Below, piece by piece: positions 1 to 7,991 of a DNA stretch of 17,798 nt. The translations under genes were made by a program, and so were the position numbers. Source of the DNA: Bacteroidales bacterium (GTDB lineage Bacteria; Bacteroidota; Bacteroidia; Bacteroidales; WCHB1-69); the NCBI GenBank assembly GCA_017964755.1, contig JAGCRI010000001.1, forward strand, positions 1 to 17,798. Direction: 5' to 3'. The stretch's first letter is position 1; each line of letters begins with the position of its first letter. The notes under the pieces were generated by a model that saw only the letters and a program-made list of their open reading frames with translations, did not search any database and was not told where the DNA came from.

Positions 1-1
1 C

Positions 2-847
2 TGCAAATCAAAGAAGCACAAATCTGATGCATACGGGGTGTTCGAGGCGACTGAAATCACAGTGTCGTCAGAAAACAACGGCAAACTGATAGAATTCGAC
101 ATTGACGAAGGCAGGACATACAAAAAAGGTGAAATTGTAGGCTGCATTGATTCGAGCCAACTCGACCTGCAAATCAAGCAGTTGGAAGCATCTATAAAAG
201 CTGCGTTGGCAAAACAGCCTGACATACCGTCACAGATTCAGGTTTTGCAGGACAAACTGAACACCTTGGAAAAAGAGCAGAGAAGAATATCCAACCTTGT
301 TGAGGCAAACGCCGCAAGCACAAAAGACCTTGATGATGTGAACGCGGAAATAAACATCACAAAGAGCCAGATGCTTGCCACCAAATCCACGCTATCCACA
401 CAATCACAAGCCATTCTGGAAGAGGTTGAAGCCATGCGGTTTCAAAAGATGCAACTTGAAAGCCATATCTCGAAATGCAAAATAAAAGTCCCCATAACCG
501 GCACTGTGATAAAAAAATACATCAACGAAAGCGAACTTGCATTCCAAGGGAAGCCACTCTTCAAAATCGCTGACCTTACCAATATGTTCATCAAAGTATA
601 TGTTGCCGAAGATATGCTTTCAACGCTGAAACTCGGGCAAAAGGCTGTCATCAAGATTGACGCTCCCGAAAAATCGGAGAAATCATTCAACGGGACAATC
701 TCCTGGATTTCACCCAAAGCCGAATTCACTCCGAAAATGATACAGACAAAAAAAGAGCGTGTTAATCTTGTATATGCCGTCAAAATATCGTTCAAGAATG
801 ACGGCAGCGCAAAAATAGGGATGCCTGGAGACGTCATCTTCAAATAA
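2..847 (+). CDS. HlyD-family efflux periplasmic adaptor lipoprotein (5' partial)
   Basis: This is a membrane-fusion (adaptor) subunit of an efflux system, expected to link an inner-membrane ABC transporter to an outer-membrane TolC-like channel. The reading frame is open to the left edge of the window, so the true start lies upstream. The first complete codon is Cys, followed by KSKKHKSDAYG and then a lipoyl/barrel-sandwich half (TEITVSSENNGKLIEF). That is how mature Bacteroidota HlyD lipoproteins begin, so this Cys is probably the lipidated residue and only the signal peptide is missing. Next come a long alpha-helical coiled-coil hairpin, the second lipoyl half (KIKVPITGTVIKKYI) and a beta-barrel domain ending in GMPGDVIFK. 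A GTG at base 38 is in frame but would remove the N-terminus of the mature protein. Five bases separate it from the ABC ATPase. The family is clear; the substrate is unknown. Confidence 0.88.
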   Translation, partial: CKSKKHKSDAYGVFEATEITVSSENNGKLIEFDIDEGRTYKKGEIVGCIDSSQLDLQIKQLEASIKAALAKQPDIPSQIQVLQDKLNTLEKEQRRISNLVEANAASTKDLDDVNAEINITKSQMLATKSTLSTQSQAILEEVEAMRFQKMQLESHISKCKIKVPITGTVIKKYINESELAFQGKPLFKIADLTNMFIKVYVAEDMLSTLKLGQKAVIKIDAPEKSEKSFNGTISWISPKAEFTPKMIQTKKERVNLVYAVKISFKNDGSAKIGMPGDVIFK

Positions 848-852
848 CAATT

Positions 853-1767
853 ATGGGTATAATCAGGATTGACAATCTCAACAAGACTTACGGGAAGGAT
901 ATACAAGCTCTCTGCGACATCAGTTTTGAAGTTGAAGAAGGCGAAGTATTCGGGTTGGTCGGTCCTGACGGAGCAGGCAAATCCACATTTTTCAACATCC
1001 TCACAACGCTGCTGCTGCCCACTTCGGGAAGCGCTGTGATAATGGGATTGGATATTACAAAAGACACCTTGGAGATAAGACAGATAATAGGTTATCTTCC
1101 CGGCACATTTTCGCTCTACCCCGACTTGACTGTTGAAGAAAACCTGATTTTTTTCGCGACCATGTACAAAAGCAACATCAGAGATAACATGCCGCTAATC
1201 AGGCCAATATGGAAGCAGTTAGCACCGTTCAAAAAGCGGCGGGCAGGAAAGCTGTCGGGAGGAATGAAGCAGAAATTAGCACTCTGTTGCGCGCTGATTC
1301 ACAAACCGAAAATACTCTTCCTCGACGAGCCGACTACCGGCGTGGACCCTGTTTCGCGAACAGAATTTTGGGACATACTTAAAAATATTAAACAACAAGG
1401 CATTACGGTTGTAGTATCCACCCCGTACATGGACGAAGCCACCCGCTGCGACAGGATTGCGCTGATACAAAACGGGCACATTATCAAAATTGACACACCG
1501 CAACAGATAATCGCCGGCTTCAAAGGACGACTGTTCACAATAAAAGTTGCTGACATTTTCGGGCTGCTGCGCGACATGAAGCAATTCCCTTTGAAATCAA
1601 TTTTTTACCCATACGGCGAATACCTCCACATTGCCTTTTACGATGATGAGGCAACAGCATTGCCACTATTCAAGGAGTTTTTACAGGAACAACAGCACAA
1701 CTACGAAGGGCTCGAACCAATATCTCCAACTATCGAGGACTGCTTCATCGAATTAGCAACATCATAA
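853..1767 (+). CDS. ABC transporter ATP-binding protein, YbhF N-domain type, degenerate
   Basis: This is a 304-residue nucleotide-binding subunit, presumably partner of the adaptor just upstream. Walker A is GPDGAGKST (37-45), the signature is LSGGMKQ (134-140) and Walker B is ILFLDEP (154-160) with Glu159 present. Two catalytic positions deviate: the Q-loop reads YLPGTFSLYPDLTV, with Gly84 where Gln is usual, and the switch region reads STPYMDEA, with Pro191 where His is usual. From family knowledge, the first ATPase half of YbhF-like exporters often looks like this and is paired with a second, canonical ATPase. Here no second ATPase or permease follows; speB begins 10 bases later. Either the partners lie upstream or elsewhere, or the operon has lost them. 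Family assignment is secure; function as a complete pump is uncertain. Confidence 0.9.
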   Translation: MGIIRIDNLNKTYGKDIQALCDISFEVEEGEVFGLVGPDGAGKSTFFNILTTLLLPTSGSAVIMGLDITKDTLEIRQIIGYLPGTFSLYPDLTVEENLIFFATMYKSNIRDNMPLIRPIWKQLAPFKKRRAGKLSGGMKQKLALCCALIHKPKILFLDEPTTGVDPVSRTEFWDILKNIKQQGITVVVSTPYMDEATRCDRIALIQNGHIIKIDTPQQIIAGFKGRLFTIKVADIFGLLRDMKQFPLKSIFYPYGEYLHIAFYDDEATALPLFKEFLQEQQHNYEGLEPISPTIEDCFIELATS

Positions 1768-1777
1768 TCACTTTATC

Positions 1778-2629
1778 ATGGAATATTTTTTGGATATGGA
1801 ACCTGAGTTTTCACTGCTTGAGAACTCAAAATATGTTTTGATACCTGTGGCGTATGACGGCACAAGCACTTTTGTGAAAGGCGCTGACAAGGGGCCGCAA
1901 GCCATAATAGACGCTTCCGACAGCATTGAGTTGTATGATGTACCGCTTGAGTATGAGGCGTATAAGATTGGTATTCATACAGATAAACCGAACTTTAAAT
2001 TTGCTTCGCCGCAACAAATGGTGCAAGAAGTTTACGATAGGGTTAACCATTTCCTTAATATAAATAAGAAAGTCGCTCTTCTCGGCGGCGAGCATTCTGT
2101 GTCTGTCGGTGCTATAAAAGCGATGAGCGAACGTTTTGAAAATCTGTCGGTTTTGCAGATTGACGCCCATGCCGATTTGCGTGACGAGTACCACGATTCG
2201 CCATACAACCACGCCTGCGTAATGCGCCGTGCACAAGAGTACGCCCGCGTGGTGCAAGTCGGAATCCGTAACGTCTGCATTGAAGAAAAGCCTAACATCG
2301 TACCCGAAAATATTTTTTACGCACACAACATTTATAATAATAATGTATGGATGCAGTCCGCAATCGACCGCCTCACTGACAATGTATATCTCACAATTGA
2401 CCTTGACGGTTTCGATCCTTCCGTGGTGCCTTCTACAGGCACGCCGCTGCCCGGAGGCCTCGGCTGGTATCAAGTGATTGATTTCTTGGAACTTCTCATA
2501 AAAACAAAAAAAGTTGTAGGCTTTGATGTCGTGGAACTCTGCCCAAATCCTGCGGAAAAGTCGTCAGATGTTCTGGCGGCGGTGTTGGTGTATAAGATTA
2601 TTACGATGATGGAGGTGTTCAAAAACTAA
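1778..2629 (+). CDS. speB: Agmatinase (ureohydrolase family)
   Basis: This is a manganese-dependent ureohydrolase that most likely splits agmatine into putrescine and urea in the cytoplasm, giving polyamines. All six expected metal ligands are visible: His106 in GGEHS, Asp129/His131/Asp133 in DAHAD, and Asp208/Asp210 in DLDGFDP. The 283-residue length is normal. NHACVMRR (144-151) fits the substrate-loop position. The start at 1778 is preferred because it keeps the usual N-terminal extension; Met7 (base 1796) is an alternative. It follows the ABC ATPase by 10 bases, so it may be read in the same transcript. Its stop overlaps the stop of the convergent Omp28 gene. Arginase or another guanidine hydrolase cannot be excluded, since substrate specificity is hard to read from motifs. 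Confidence 0.9.
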   Translation: MEYFLDMEPEFSLLENSKYVLIPVAYDGTSTFVKGADKGPQAIIDASDSIELYDVPLEYEAYKIGIHTDKPNFKFASPQQMVQEVYDRVNHFLNINKKVALLGGEHSVSVGAIKAMSERFENLSVLQIDAHADLRDEYHDSPYNHACVMRRAQEYARVVQVGIRNVCIEEKPNIVPENIFYAHNIYNNNVWMQSAIDRLTDNVYLTIDLDGFDPSVVPSTGTPLPGGLGWYQVIDFLELLIKTKKVVGFDVVELCPNPAEKSSDVLAAVLVYKIITMMEVFKN

Positions 2630-3465
2630 TAGGCACGTTTTTCCGTTACCTGCAGCACCTCGTTAGTCTCCGAATCAAAAATAAGGGCGACCACATTGCA
2701 GTTTTCCATCTTCCAGTCTTTTCCTTCAAATGAGATTTCGTATGATTTTGTGTAAGAGGAGTCCTTTTCCACTTCGCCGCTTTCCGTGAGGTATGCCCCG
2801 TCAAGGCCGTTGACATCTGTGCGGAGCAGGTGGTTGTGTTCGTATTCTTCAATGCGCTCAGAGCCGTTCAACTGAGGTCCGATTATGCCGTCTTCTGTTA
2901 GCAAAACAAAGAGTATCAGTTTGTTAGGATAATTTTCAAAAATTGTGGTTTTAGTGTGTACTATGAGCTTCCCGGCTTTTGCTTCGTTGATGACTTGAAT
3001 CGCGCCCACAATCTTTTCCCTGTCAATTGCAGAAATCGCGCTGTTCCAGTTCGGACTTTGAATGGCAAAACTGCCGTCATATTTTGTACGGTTTATCACA
3101 GCGCACGGGATGCCGCCGGTTACAAATTGAGCGTAAAGTTTGTTTCCCAAATCTGTCCTGAAATCGTTGGGATAGCTTGATGTTGGTATGGCAAAACTTC
3201 CGGCGTGAACGGCAACCGCAACAATCGTGGTGTCGCTTTCCAAAAGTGCAGCCAACGGAACGTGTCCCTGAGACGGACAGTTTGGACACTGCTGCCCCGT
3301 GAACTCCTCAATCAAAATATGCCGCACAACCTGCCCTTTGTCAATGTCTGGAAATACGACAGTGGTATTCACTGAATTATCGGTTTTAATGTACGGCGGC
3401 TTAATTTTGTCGCACGATGCGAAAATTATGCACAATAGCGTTATGATGAGGATTTCTCTTTTCAT
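2626..3465 (-). CDS. Omp28-related surface lipoprotein with thioredoxin-like fold
   Basis: This 279-residue protein has a lipoprotein signal (MKREILIITLLCIIFASC, lipidated Cys18). It belongs to the Omp28 family known from Porphyromonas and relatives. After a short linker comes IEEFTGQQCPNCPSQG, with a CPNC pair (60-63) placed like the active site of thioredoxin folds. VTGGIPCAVINR further on resembles the cis-proline region of that fold. It is probably anchored in the outer membrane or facing the periplasm; its role (redox or structural) is not known. It is the last gene of the minus-strand train, 26 bases after hutI, and overlaps the speB stop by 4 bases. Confidence 0.85.
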   Translation of the reverse strand: MKREILIITLLCIIFASCDKIKPPYIKTDNSVNTTVVFPDIDKGQVVRHILIEEFTGQQCPNCPSQGHVPLAALLESDTTIVAVAVHAGSFAIPTSSYPNDFRTDLGNKLYAQFVTGGIPCAVINRTKYDGSFAIQSPNWNSAISAIDREKIVGAIQVINEAKAGKLIVHTKTTIFENYPNKLILFVLLTEDGIIGPQLNGSERIEEYEHNHLLRTDVNGLDGAYLTESGEVEKDSSYTKSYEISFEGKDWKMENCNVVALIFDSETNEVLQVTEKRAY

Positions 3466-3473
3466 ATTTTATT

Positions 3474-3499
3474 GATTTTTAATATTTTATATTAAAATC
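3474..3499. repeat. AT-rich hairpin across the hutI stop codon
   Basis: On the plus strand GATTTTTAATAT (3474-3485) and ATATTAAAATC (3489-3499) pair with one bulged T around a 3-base loop. The structure spans the hutI stop and the leader of the Omp28 gene. It has no GC core, so it is at best a weak attenuator or mRNA-processing hairpin; in AT-rich spacer it could be chance. Confidence 0.3.
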
Positions 3500-4754
3500 C
3501 TTTATAATGTTCACCATTTAAGAATATCTGTTCAACTTTATTGTTTCCGAAAGAATATGGGAAAAATTCAATTGTACTCATTGGCTTGGTTATGAAGAAG
3601 TTTGCAATTTTTCCGACAGCAATTGAGCCCAAAATATCGCTCACGCCCATTGCATAGGCGGTGTTCAAAGTTGTGGCGTTAATCACCTCTTCAGCAGTCA
3701 TTTTGTAGTTCACGCAGCCCATTGATGAAACCAATTGCATATTTCCTGACGGGCAAGACCCCGGATTGTAATCGGAGGCGAGAGCAACGGGCAGCCCTGA
3801 ATCAATCATTTTGCGGGCAGGCGCGTAAACCATTCCCAAGAAGAACGCCGCTCCTGGCAAAATTGTAGGCATCGTTTCCGAATCTTTAAGAGCCGCAATC
3901 TCCTCATTTCCAGTATATTCCAAATGGTCAACGGAGAGTGCGTTGTATTTCACTCCCACCTGAATACCGCCGGAATAGTCCAACTCGTTGGCGTGGATTT
4001 TCGGGCGGAGTCCGTATTTGATACCTTGCATCAGAATACGTTCCGTCTCTTCGCAAGTGAAAAATCCCTTGTCGCAGAAGACATCGACAAAATCCGCCAA
4101 CTCCTCCGCCGCAACCATAGGTATCATTTCGTTGATAATCAGGTCAACATACTCCGACTGGCGGCCTTTGTACTCCGCAGGAACTGCGTGTGCGCCAAGG
4201 AAATTCGCCCTTATCGTAAGCGGTGTCTCATCTTTCAGGCGGCGGATGACACGCAGCATTTTCAGTTCGTCTTCAGTGTTAAGGCCATAGCCGCTTTTGA
4301 TTTCGGCGGCGCCGGTGCCGGTTTCAGCCATTTCGATGAGACGAAGCCGCGCCGCTTCAAAGAGTTCATCCTCAGAAGTCTCGTGGAGCAGTTTCGCCGA
4401 ATTGAGGATGCCGCCTCCGCGTTTCGCTATCTCTTCGTAACTCAACCCTTTAATCTTGTCAATATACTCAATCTCGCGACTGCCAGCATACACAATGTGC
4501 GTGTGCGAATCACAAAAAGAGGGATAGACCATGCGCCCTGTTGCGTCTATTGTCTCAATTTTTTCTTTTATTCCCGAAAGAATTTTTTCGGAGAAATCCG
4601 CCATTTTTCCAAAAGCGGCTATTTTGTCGCCGTTTGTCAGAAGAAATGCGTCATCTATGCAGTTAACGTTTTTCATATCCTCTCCGGCGCGGTTAGCAAC
4701 CGGTTTTGTCTCAACTTGGACCAACTTTTTGATATTCTTAATTAGAATAGCCAT
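3492..4754 (-). CDS. hutI: Imidazolonepropionase
   Basis: This enzyme hydrolyses 4-imidazolone-5-propanoate to N-formimino-L-glutamate, the third step of histidine breakdown, in the cytoplasm. It is an amidohydrolase-superfamily TIM barrel of normal length (420 residues). Metal ligands are visible: His84 and His86 in CDSHTH, His254 in KIHANE, His277 in SVDHLE and Asp328 in ASDYNPGS. KSGYG (153-157) and GAHAVP (188-193) are further family signatures. It lies 23 bases after the ABC exporter and 26 before the Omp28 gene, so it is probably cotranscribed with them. The other hut genes (hutH, hutU, the formimino-glutamate step) are not here. Assignment is firm. Confidence 0.96.
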   Translation of the reverse strand: MAILIKNIKKLVQVETKPVANRAGEDMKNVNCIDDAFLLTNGDKIAAFGKMADFSEKILSGIKEKIETIDATGRMVYPSFCDSHTHIVYAGSREIEYIDKIKGLSYEEIAKRGGGILNSAKLLHETSEDELFEAARLRLIEMAETGTGAAEIKSGYGLNTEDELKMLRVIRRLKDETPLTIRANFLGAHAVPAEYKGRQSEYVDLIINEMIPMVAAEELADFVDVFCDKGFFTCEETERILMQGIKYGLRPKIHANELDYSGGIQVGVKYNALSVDHLEYTGNEEIAALKDSETMPTILPGAAFFLGMVYAPARKMIDSGLPVALASDYNPGSCPSGNMQLVSSMGCVNYKMTAEEVINATTLNTAYAMGVSDILGSIAVGKIANFFITKPMSTIEFFPYSFGNNKVEQIFLNGEHYKGF

Positions 4755-4777
4755 ATTTGTATTTTTTTGAGTGATTT

Positions 4778-6601
4778 TTATTTTATCTCCTGAATAGTGT
4801 AGAATTTGTAATACTCCCCGTGTTTTTCCATTAGTTCATCGTGAGTTCCGCTTTCAACAATGGTGCCGTTATCCATGAAAAGTATATTGTCGGCGTTGCG
4901 GATTGTAGAAAGCCTATGTGCGATAATTATGGCAGTACGGTTTTGCATCAGATTGTTAAGTGCCTGCTGCACAAGAAATTCCGATTCAGTATCAAGTGCT
5001 GAAGTCGCTTCGTCGAGGATAAGCACCTGCGGATTTTTAAGGACAGCACGGGCAATGCTGATGCGCTGCCGCTGCCCACCCGACAACTTCGCTCCGCGGT
5101 CGCCGATGATTGTGTCATAGCCGTTCTCCATCTCCGTGATGAAGTCGTGAGCGCAGGCCACGCGCGCGGCAGCCTCCACCGCTTCCTTCGTGGCACCTTC
5201 ACAACCGAATGCTATATTATTATATATTGTATCATTGAAAAGTATCACATCTTGGCTCACAATACCGAACAAACCTCGCAAATCTCTGATACTAAACAAT
5301 TTATTATCAACATCATCTATAAGTATTTCACCGCCATCGTAATCGTAAAACCTCGGCAGCAAATCAACCAACGTGGATTTTCCGCTTCCCGAATGTCCGA
5401 CTATAGCGATGATTTTTCCTTTTTTCAAAGTAAAACTTACATTTTTCAAAACTTCAGAATGACCGTCATAACTGAAATTCACATTTTTATACTCAATTTT
5501 ATCTTTTAATTCTTTAATATGAACCGGATTTTCAACTTCTACAATTTTCTCGTCTCCATCAATTATCTTATAAATCCTTTCAGCACAAGGCAGACCTTTT
5601 TGAATACTGTAATAGCATGATACTAAAGACTTTGCAGGTGGAATAACGCGGGCAAAGATTAGAATATAAAAGACGAAAAGTTCACCTGTGAACACGCTTC
5701 CCTCGCCGATTATGAAATTGCTGCCCAAAAAGAGGACTATCATCATACAGAGCACAGCCAAAACTTCAATCAGCGGCGCGCCCAACTCAGTTCTGATGAA
5801 TATTTTTTTGTTCAACTTGTAGAAAATCCTGTTCTCTTCCCGAAATTTTTCAGAAGCATGATCAATGGCGTTGTAGCCCTTGATTACACGCAAACCGCTG
5901 ATTGTCTCTTCAAACTTAGACGATAATTTTCCGAGAATTGTTTGTGCTGTTGTCGAATTTTTCTTGATTTTTTTACCGACCAGACTAATGAGATAGCCGG
6001 AGAGCGGCAGCACCACCAAAGTTATAAGAGTAAGTTTTGCGTTAAGGGCGAATAGTGTTATCAGATACGCCGTAAGCAGCAGCGGGTCGCGGAAGAGCAT
6101 TTGCAGCATACACACAATCGACCACTCAACCTCCTGCACGTCTGAGCCCATCCGATTCATAATGTCGCCTTTTCGCTCGTGCGCATAAAAAGATAGCGGA
6201 AGTATAATCAGTCTATGGTAAATATCTCTGCGTAAGCCTTTTATAAGACCTGTGCGTATTGGCGCAATAAGATAAAGCCCCATATACCTGAAAAAATTTG
6301 AGAGAAAAGAGAAGACAACCATCGTAACCGCGACCGCCACCAAGGCTGCGATTTTCCCGTAACTCCCGATGACTGTCGCCATATAGTAGTTGAACGTATC
6401 GCTGATGGCTTGCGAGTTGAGTGCAAACTCCGGCTTCGCGGCAACGGCAGGGACAGTTCCGAAAAGTGTTGACAAAAAAGGAATTACCATCGACAGCGAG
6501 ACGACGGAGAATAGCGAATACAACAAATGCGAAAAAAAGATTAATACAATATTTTTCTTAAACGGGAAAATATATTGTATTAACCTTTTCAGTAATTTCA
6601 T
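4778..6601 (-). CDS. MsbA-like ABC exporter (fused permease and ATPase)
   Basis: This 607-residue half-transporter has an N-terminal six-helix permease domain (about 15-335) and a C-terminal ATPase domain (about 365-607). It works as a homodimer in the inner membrane. The ATPase motifs are intact: Walker A GHSGSGKST (402-410), Q-loop Gln450, signature LSGGQ (506-510), Walker B VLILDE (526-531), switch His562 in IIAHRLST. HERKGDIMNRMGSDVQEVEW (141-160) is the usual coupling-helix region. The closest described group is the lipid A/phospholipid flippase MsbA family, but multidrug exporters share this layout, so the substrate is inferred only. It follows the DUF1015 gene by 12 bases and precedes hutI by 23. 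Confidence 0.9.
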   Translation of the reverse strand: MKLLKRLIQYIFPFKKNIVLIFFSHLLYSLFSVVSLSMVIPFLSTLFGTVPAVAAKPEFALNSQAISDTFNYYMATVIGSYGKIAALVAVAVTMVVFSFLSNFFRYMGLYLIAPIRTGLIKGLRRDIYHRLIILPLSFYAHERKGDIMNRMGSDVQEVEWSIVCMLQMLFRDPLLLTAYLITLFALNAKLTLITLVVLPLSGYLISLVGKKIKKNSTTAQTILGKLSSKFEETISGLRVIKGYNAIDHASEKFREENRIFYKLNKKIFIRTELGAPLIEVLAVLCMMIVLFLGSNFIIGEGSVFTGELFVFYILIFARVIPPAKSLVSCYYSIQKGLPCAERIYKIIDGDEKIVEVENPVHIKELKDKIEYKNVNFSYDGHSEVLKNVSFTLKKGKIIAIVGHSGSGKSTLVDLLPRFYDYDGGEILIDDVDNKLFSIRDLRGLFGIVSQDVILFNDTIYNNIAFGCEGATKEAVEAAARVACAHDFITEMENGYDTIIGDRGAKLSGGQRQRISIARAVLKNPQVLILDEATSALDTESEFLVQQALNNLMQNRTAIIIAHRLSTIRNADNILFMDNGTIVESGTHDELMEKHGEYYKFYTIQEIK

Positions 6602-6613
6602 CTCAAAGAGTTA

Positions 6614-7864
6614 TTATTCCAATTCGTGAATTACAAGTCCTGAGCGGAGTTTCGGTTCAAACCAAGTGGTTTTCGGAGGCATGATATTGCCTGAGTCCGC
6701 AATATTGATGAGTTGTTTCATCGAAACCGGATAGAGGGCAAAAGCGACTTTCATCTCGCCACTGTCAACGCGTTTCTGGAGTTCGCCCAAACCGCGGATT
6801 CCACCGACAAAGTCAATGCGCTTGTCTGTGCGGAGGTCTTTGATTCCGAGAAGTTCGTCAAGGACGAGGTTTGAGAGGATTGTAACATCAAGCACGCCAA
6901 TCGGATCGCTGTCGTTGAAAGTGCCTTGCTTCGCTGTCATCTTGTACCAGCAGCCGTCGAGATACATGCTGAACTCATGCAGTTTTTCCGGTTTGTAGAT
7001 TGCCGCACTCTTCTTTTCTACGATAAAATTCTTTTCAAGGAGTTTGACAAACTCTTCCGGCGTGTGTCCGTTCAAATCTTTCACAACACGGTTATAGTCA
7101 ATGATTTTCAGCTGGTTGTCGGGGAAGATGACAGCCATGAAATAGTTATACTCCTCTTTACCTGTGTGGTTGGGGTTGTTGCGGCGTTTCTCGCTGCCCA
7201 CGAGTGCTGCCGCAGCGGTACGGTGGTGACCGTCAGCAACATAGAGGTATGGGATCTCTTCTGCAAAAATCCTCGCTATCTCTTTGTTAGTCTCCGCATT
7301 GTTGATTACCCAAAAGTGGTGCCCGAATCCGTCATCAGCGGTGAAGTCGTAAGTCGGCTCCTCGTTTTTCACGATGTTGCTGACAATAGCGTCTATTTTC
7401 GGGTTGGCGGGATATGAGAAGAAGACTGGCTCAACGTTTGCGTTGGTGATGCGGACGTGAATCATTCGGTCTTCCTCTTTGTCCTTGCGCGTAAGTTCGT
7501 GTTTCTTGATATTATTGTTGAGATAGTCGTCGATGTGGGTGCAGCCTACGATGCCGTATTGGGTGCGGCCGTCCATTGTCTGGGCATAGATGTAGAATTT
7601 CTCCGTATCCTCTTTTACCAGCCAGCCGTTTTTCTTGAAAGCGTTGAAATTCTCAACCACTTTGTCGTAAACTGCCTGCGAATGTTCGTCTGTGCCTTTT
7701 GGCAGGTCTATCTCGGCCTTGGTAACGTGGAGGAGGGAATACTGGTTTCCGGCGGCTTCAACGCGCGCCTCTTCGGAGTTCAGCACGTCGTATGGACGTG
7801 AAGCGAGTTGCTTAACAATTTCTTTCGGTGGACGAAGTCCCTTGAACGGTTTTACTATTGCCAT
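6614..7864 (-). CDS. DUF1015 family protein
   Basis: This is a 416-residue soluble protein of the DUF1015 family, whose biochemical role is not established. Recognisable parts are the N-terminal KPFKGLRPP (5-13), the RPYDVL segment (23-28), the KHELTRKDKEEDR segment (121-133), and YVADGHHRTAAAAL (208-221). The DGHHR motif resembles the one in ParB/sulfiredoxin-fold proteins, including ADP-dependent serine kinases. From memory, this family often sits beside serC and serA in Bacteroidota; neither gene is here. It is the first gene of the compact minus-strand train that runs into the ABC exporter 12 bases on. No signal peptide or membrane segment is visible. A link to serine metabolism is inference. 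Confidence 0.9.
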   Translation of the reverse strand: MAIVKPFKGLRPPKEIVKQLASRPYDVLNSEEARVEAAGNQYSLLHVTKAEIDLPKGTDEHSQAVYDKVVENFNAFKKNGWLVKEDTEKFYIYAQTMDGRTQYGIVGCTHIDDYLNNNIKKHELTRKDKEEDRMIHVRITNANVEPVFFSYPANPKIDAIVSNIVKNEEPTYDFTADDGFGHHFWVINNAETNKEIARIFAEEIPYLYVADGHHRTAAAALVGSEKRRNNPNHTGKEEYNYFMAVIFPDNQLKIIDYNRVVKDLNGHTPEEFVKLLEKNFIVEKKSAAIYKPEKLHEFSMYLDGCWYKMTAKQGTFNDSDPIGVLDVTILSNLVLDELLGIKDLRTDKRIDFVGGIRGLGELQKRVDSGEMKVAFALYPVSMKQLINIADSGNIMPPKTTWFEPKLRSGLVIHELE

Positions 7865-7888
7865 AGCGTTTGAGTTTTAAATTGTTTT

Positions 7889-7920
7889 TTATTAAGTGTT
7901 TATGTTTATTGTCTTAATAA
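7889..7920. repeat. 8-bp inverted repeat in DUF1015 leader
   Basis: TTATTAAG (7889-7896) and CTTAATAA (7913-7920) are perfect reverse complements with a 16-base spacer. They sit 25-56 bases upstream of the DUF1015 start. This could be an operator or leader hairpin; no convincing TAnnTTTG box was seen in this gap on the minus strand. Chance is possible in AT-rich DNA. Confidence 0.3.
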
Positions 7921-7971
7921 TGCTAAAAAAACAAACAGACGAAGCCATGTAACTCCATCCATTTGTTTTGT

Positions 7972-7991
7972 AAAAAACCCCTTCGGATTTT
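7972..7991 (-). terminator. Possible weak terminator after the four-helix-bundle gene
   Basis: Read on the minus strand the sequence is AAAATCC-GAA-GGGGTTTTTT, beginning inside the stop codon of the four-helix-bundle gene. CC/GG, a wobble pair and an A/T tract can pair with one bulged G, followed by T residues. The core is short, so termination strength is doubtful. Confidence 0.3.

Noticed and set aside
38..40. GTG as the start of the adaptor gene
   Set aside because: The frame is open further upstream and begins with a lipoprotein-like Cys, so the GTG is internal.
1826..2473. Minus-strand open frame of 215 codons opposite speB
   Set aside because: Antisense shadow of a well-conserved agmatinase; the protein shows no motif.
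3924..4745. Long plus-strand open frame (273 codons) opposite hutI
   Set aside because: It lies wholly antisense to a gene with intact catalytic motifs, and its translation is Cys/Phe/Arg-rich with no recognisable domain.
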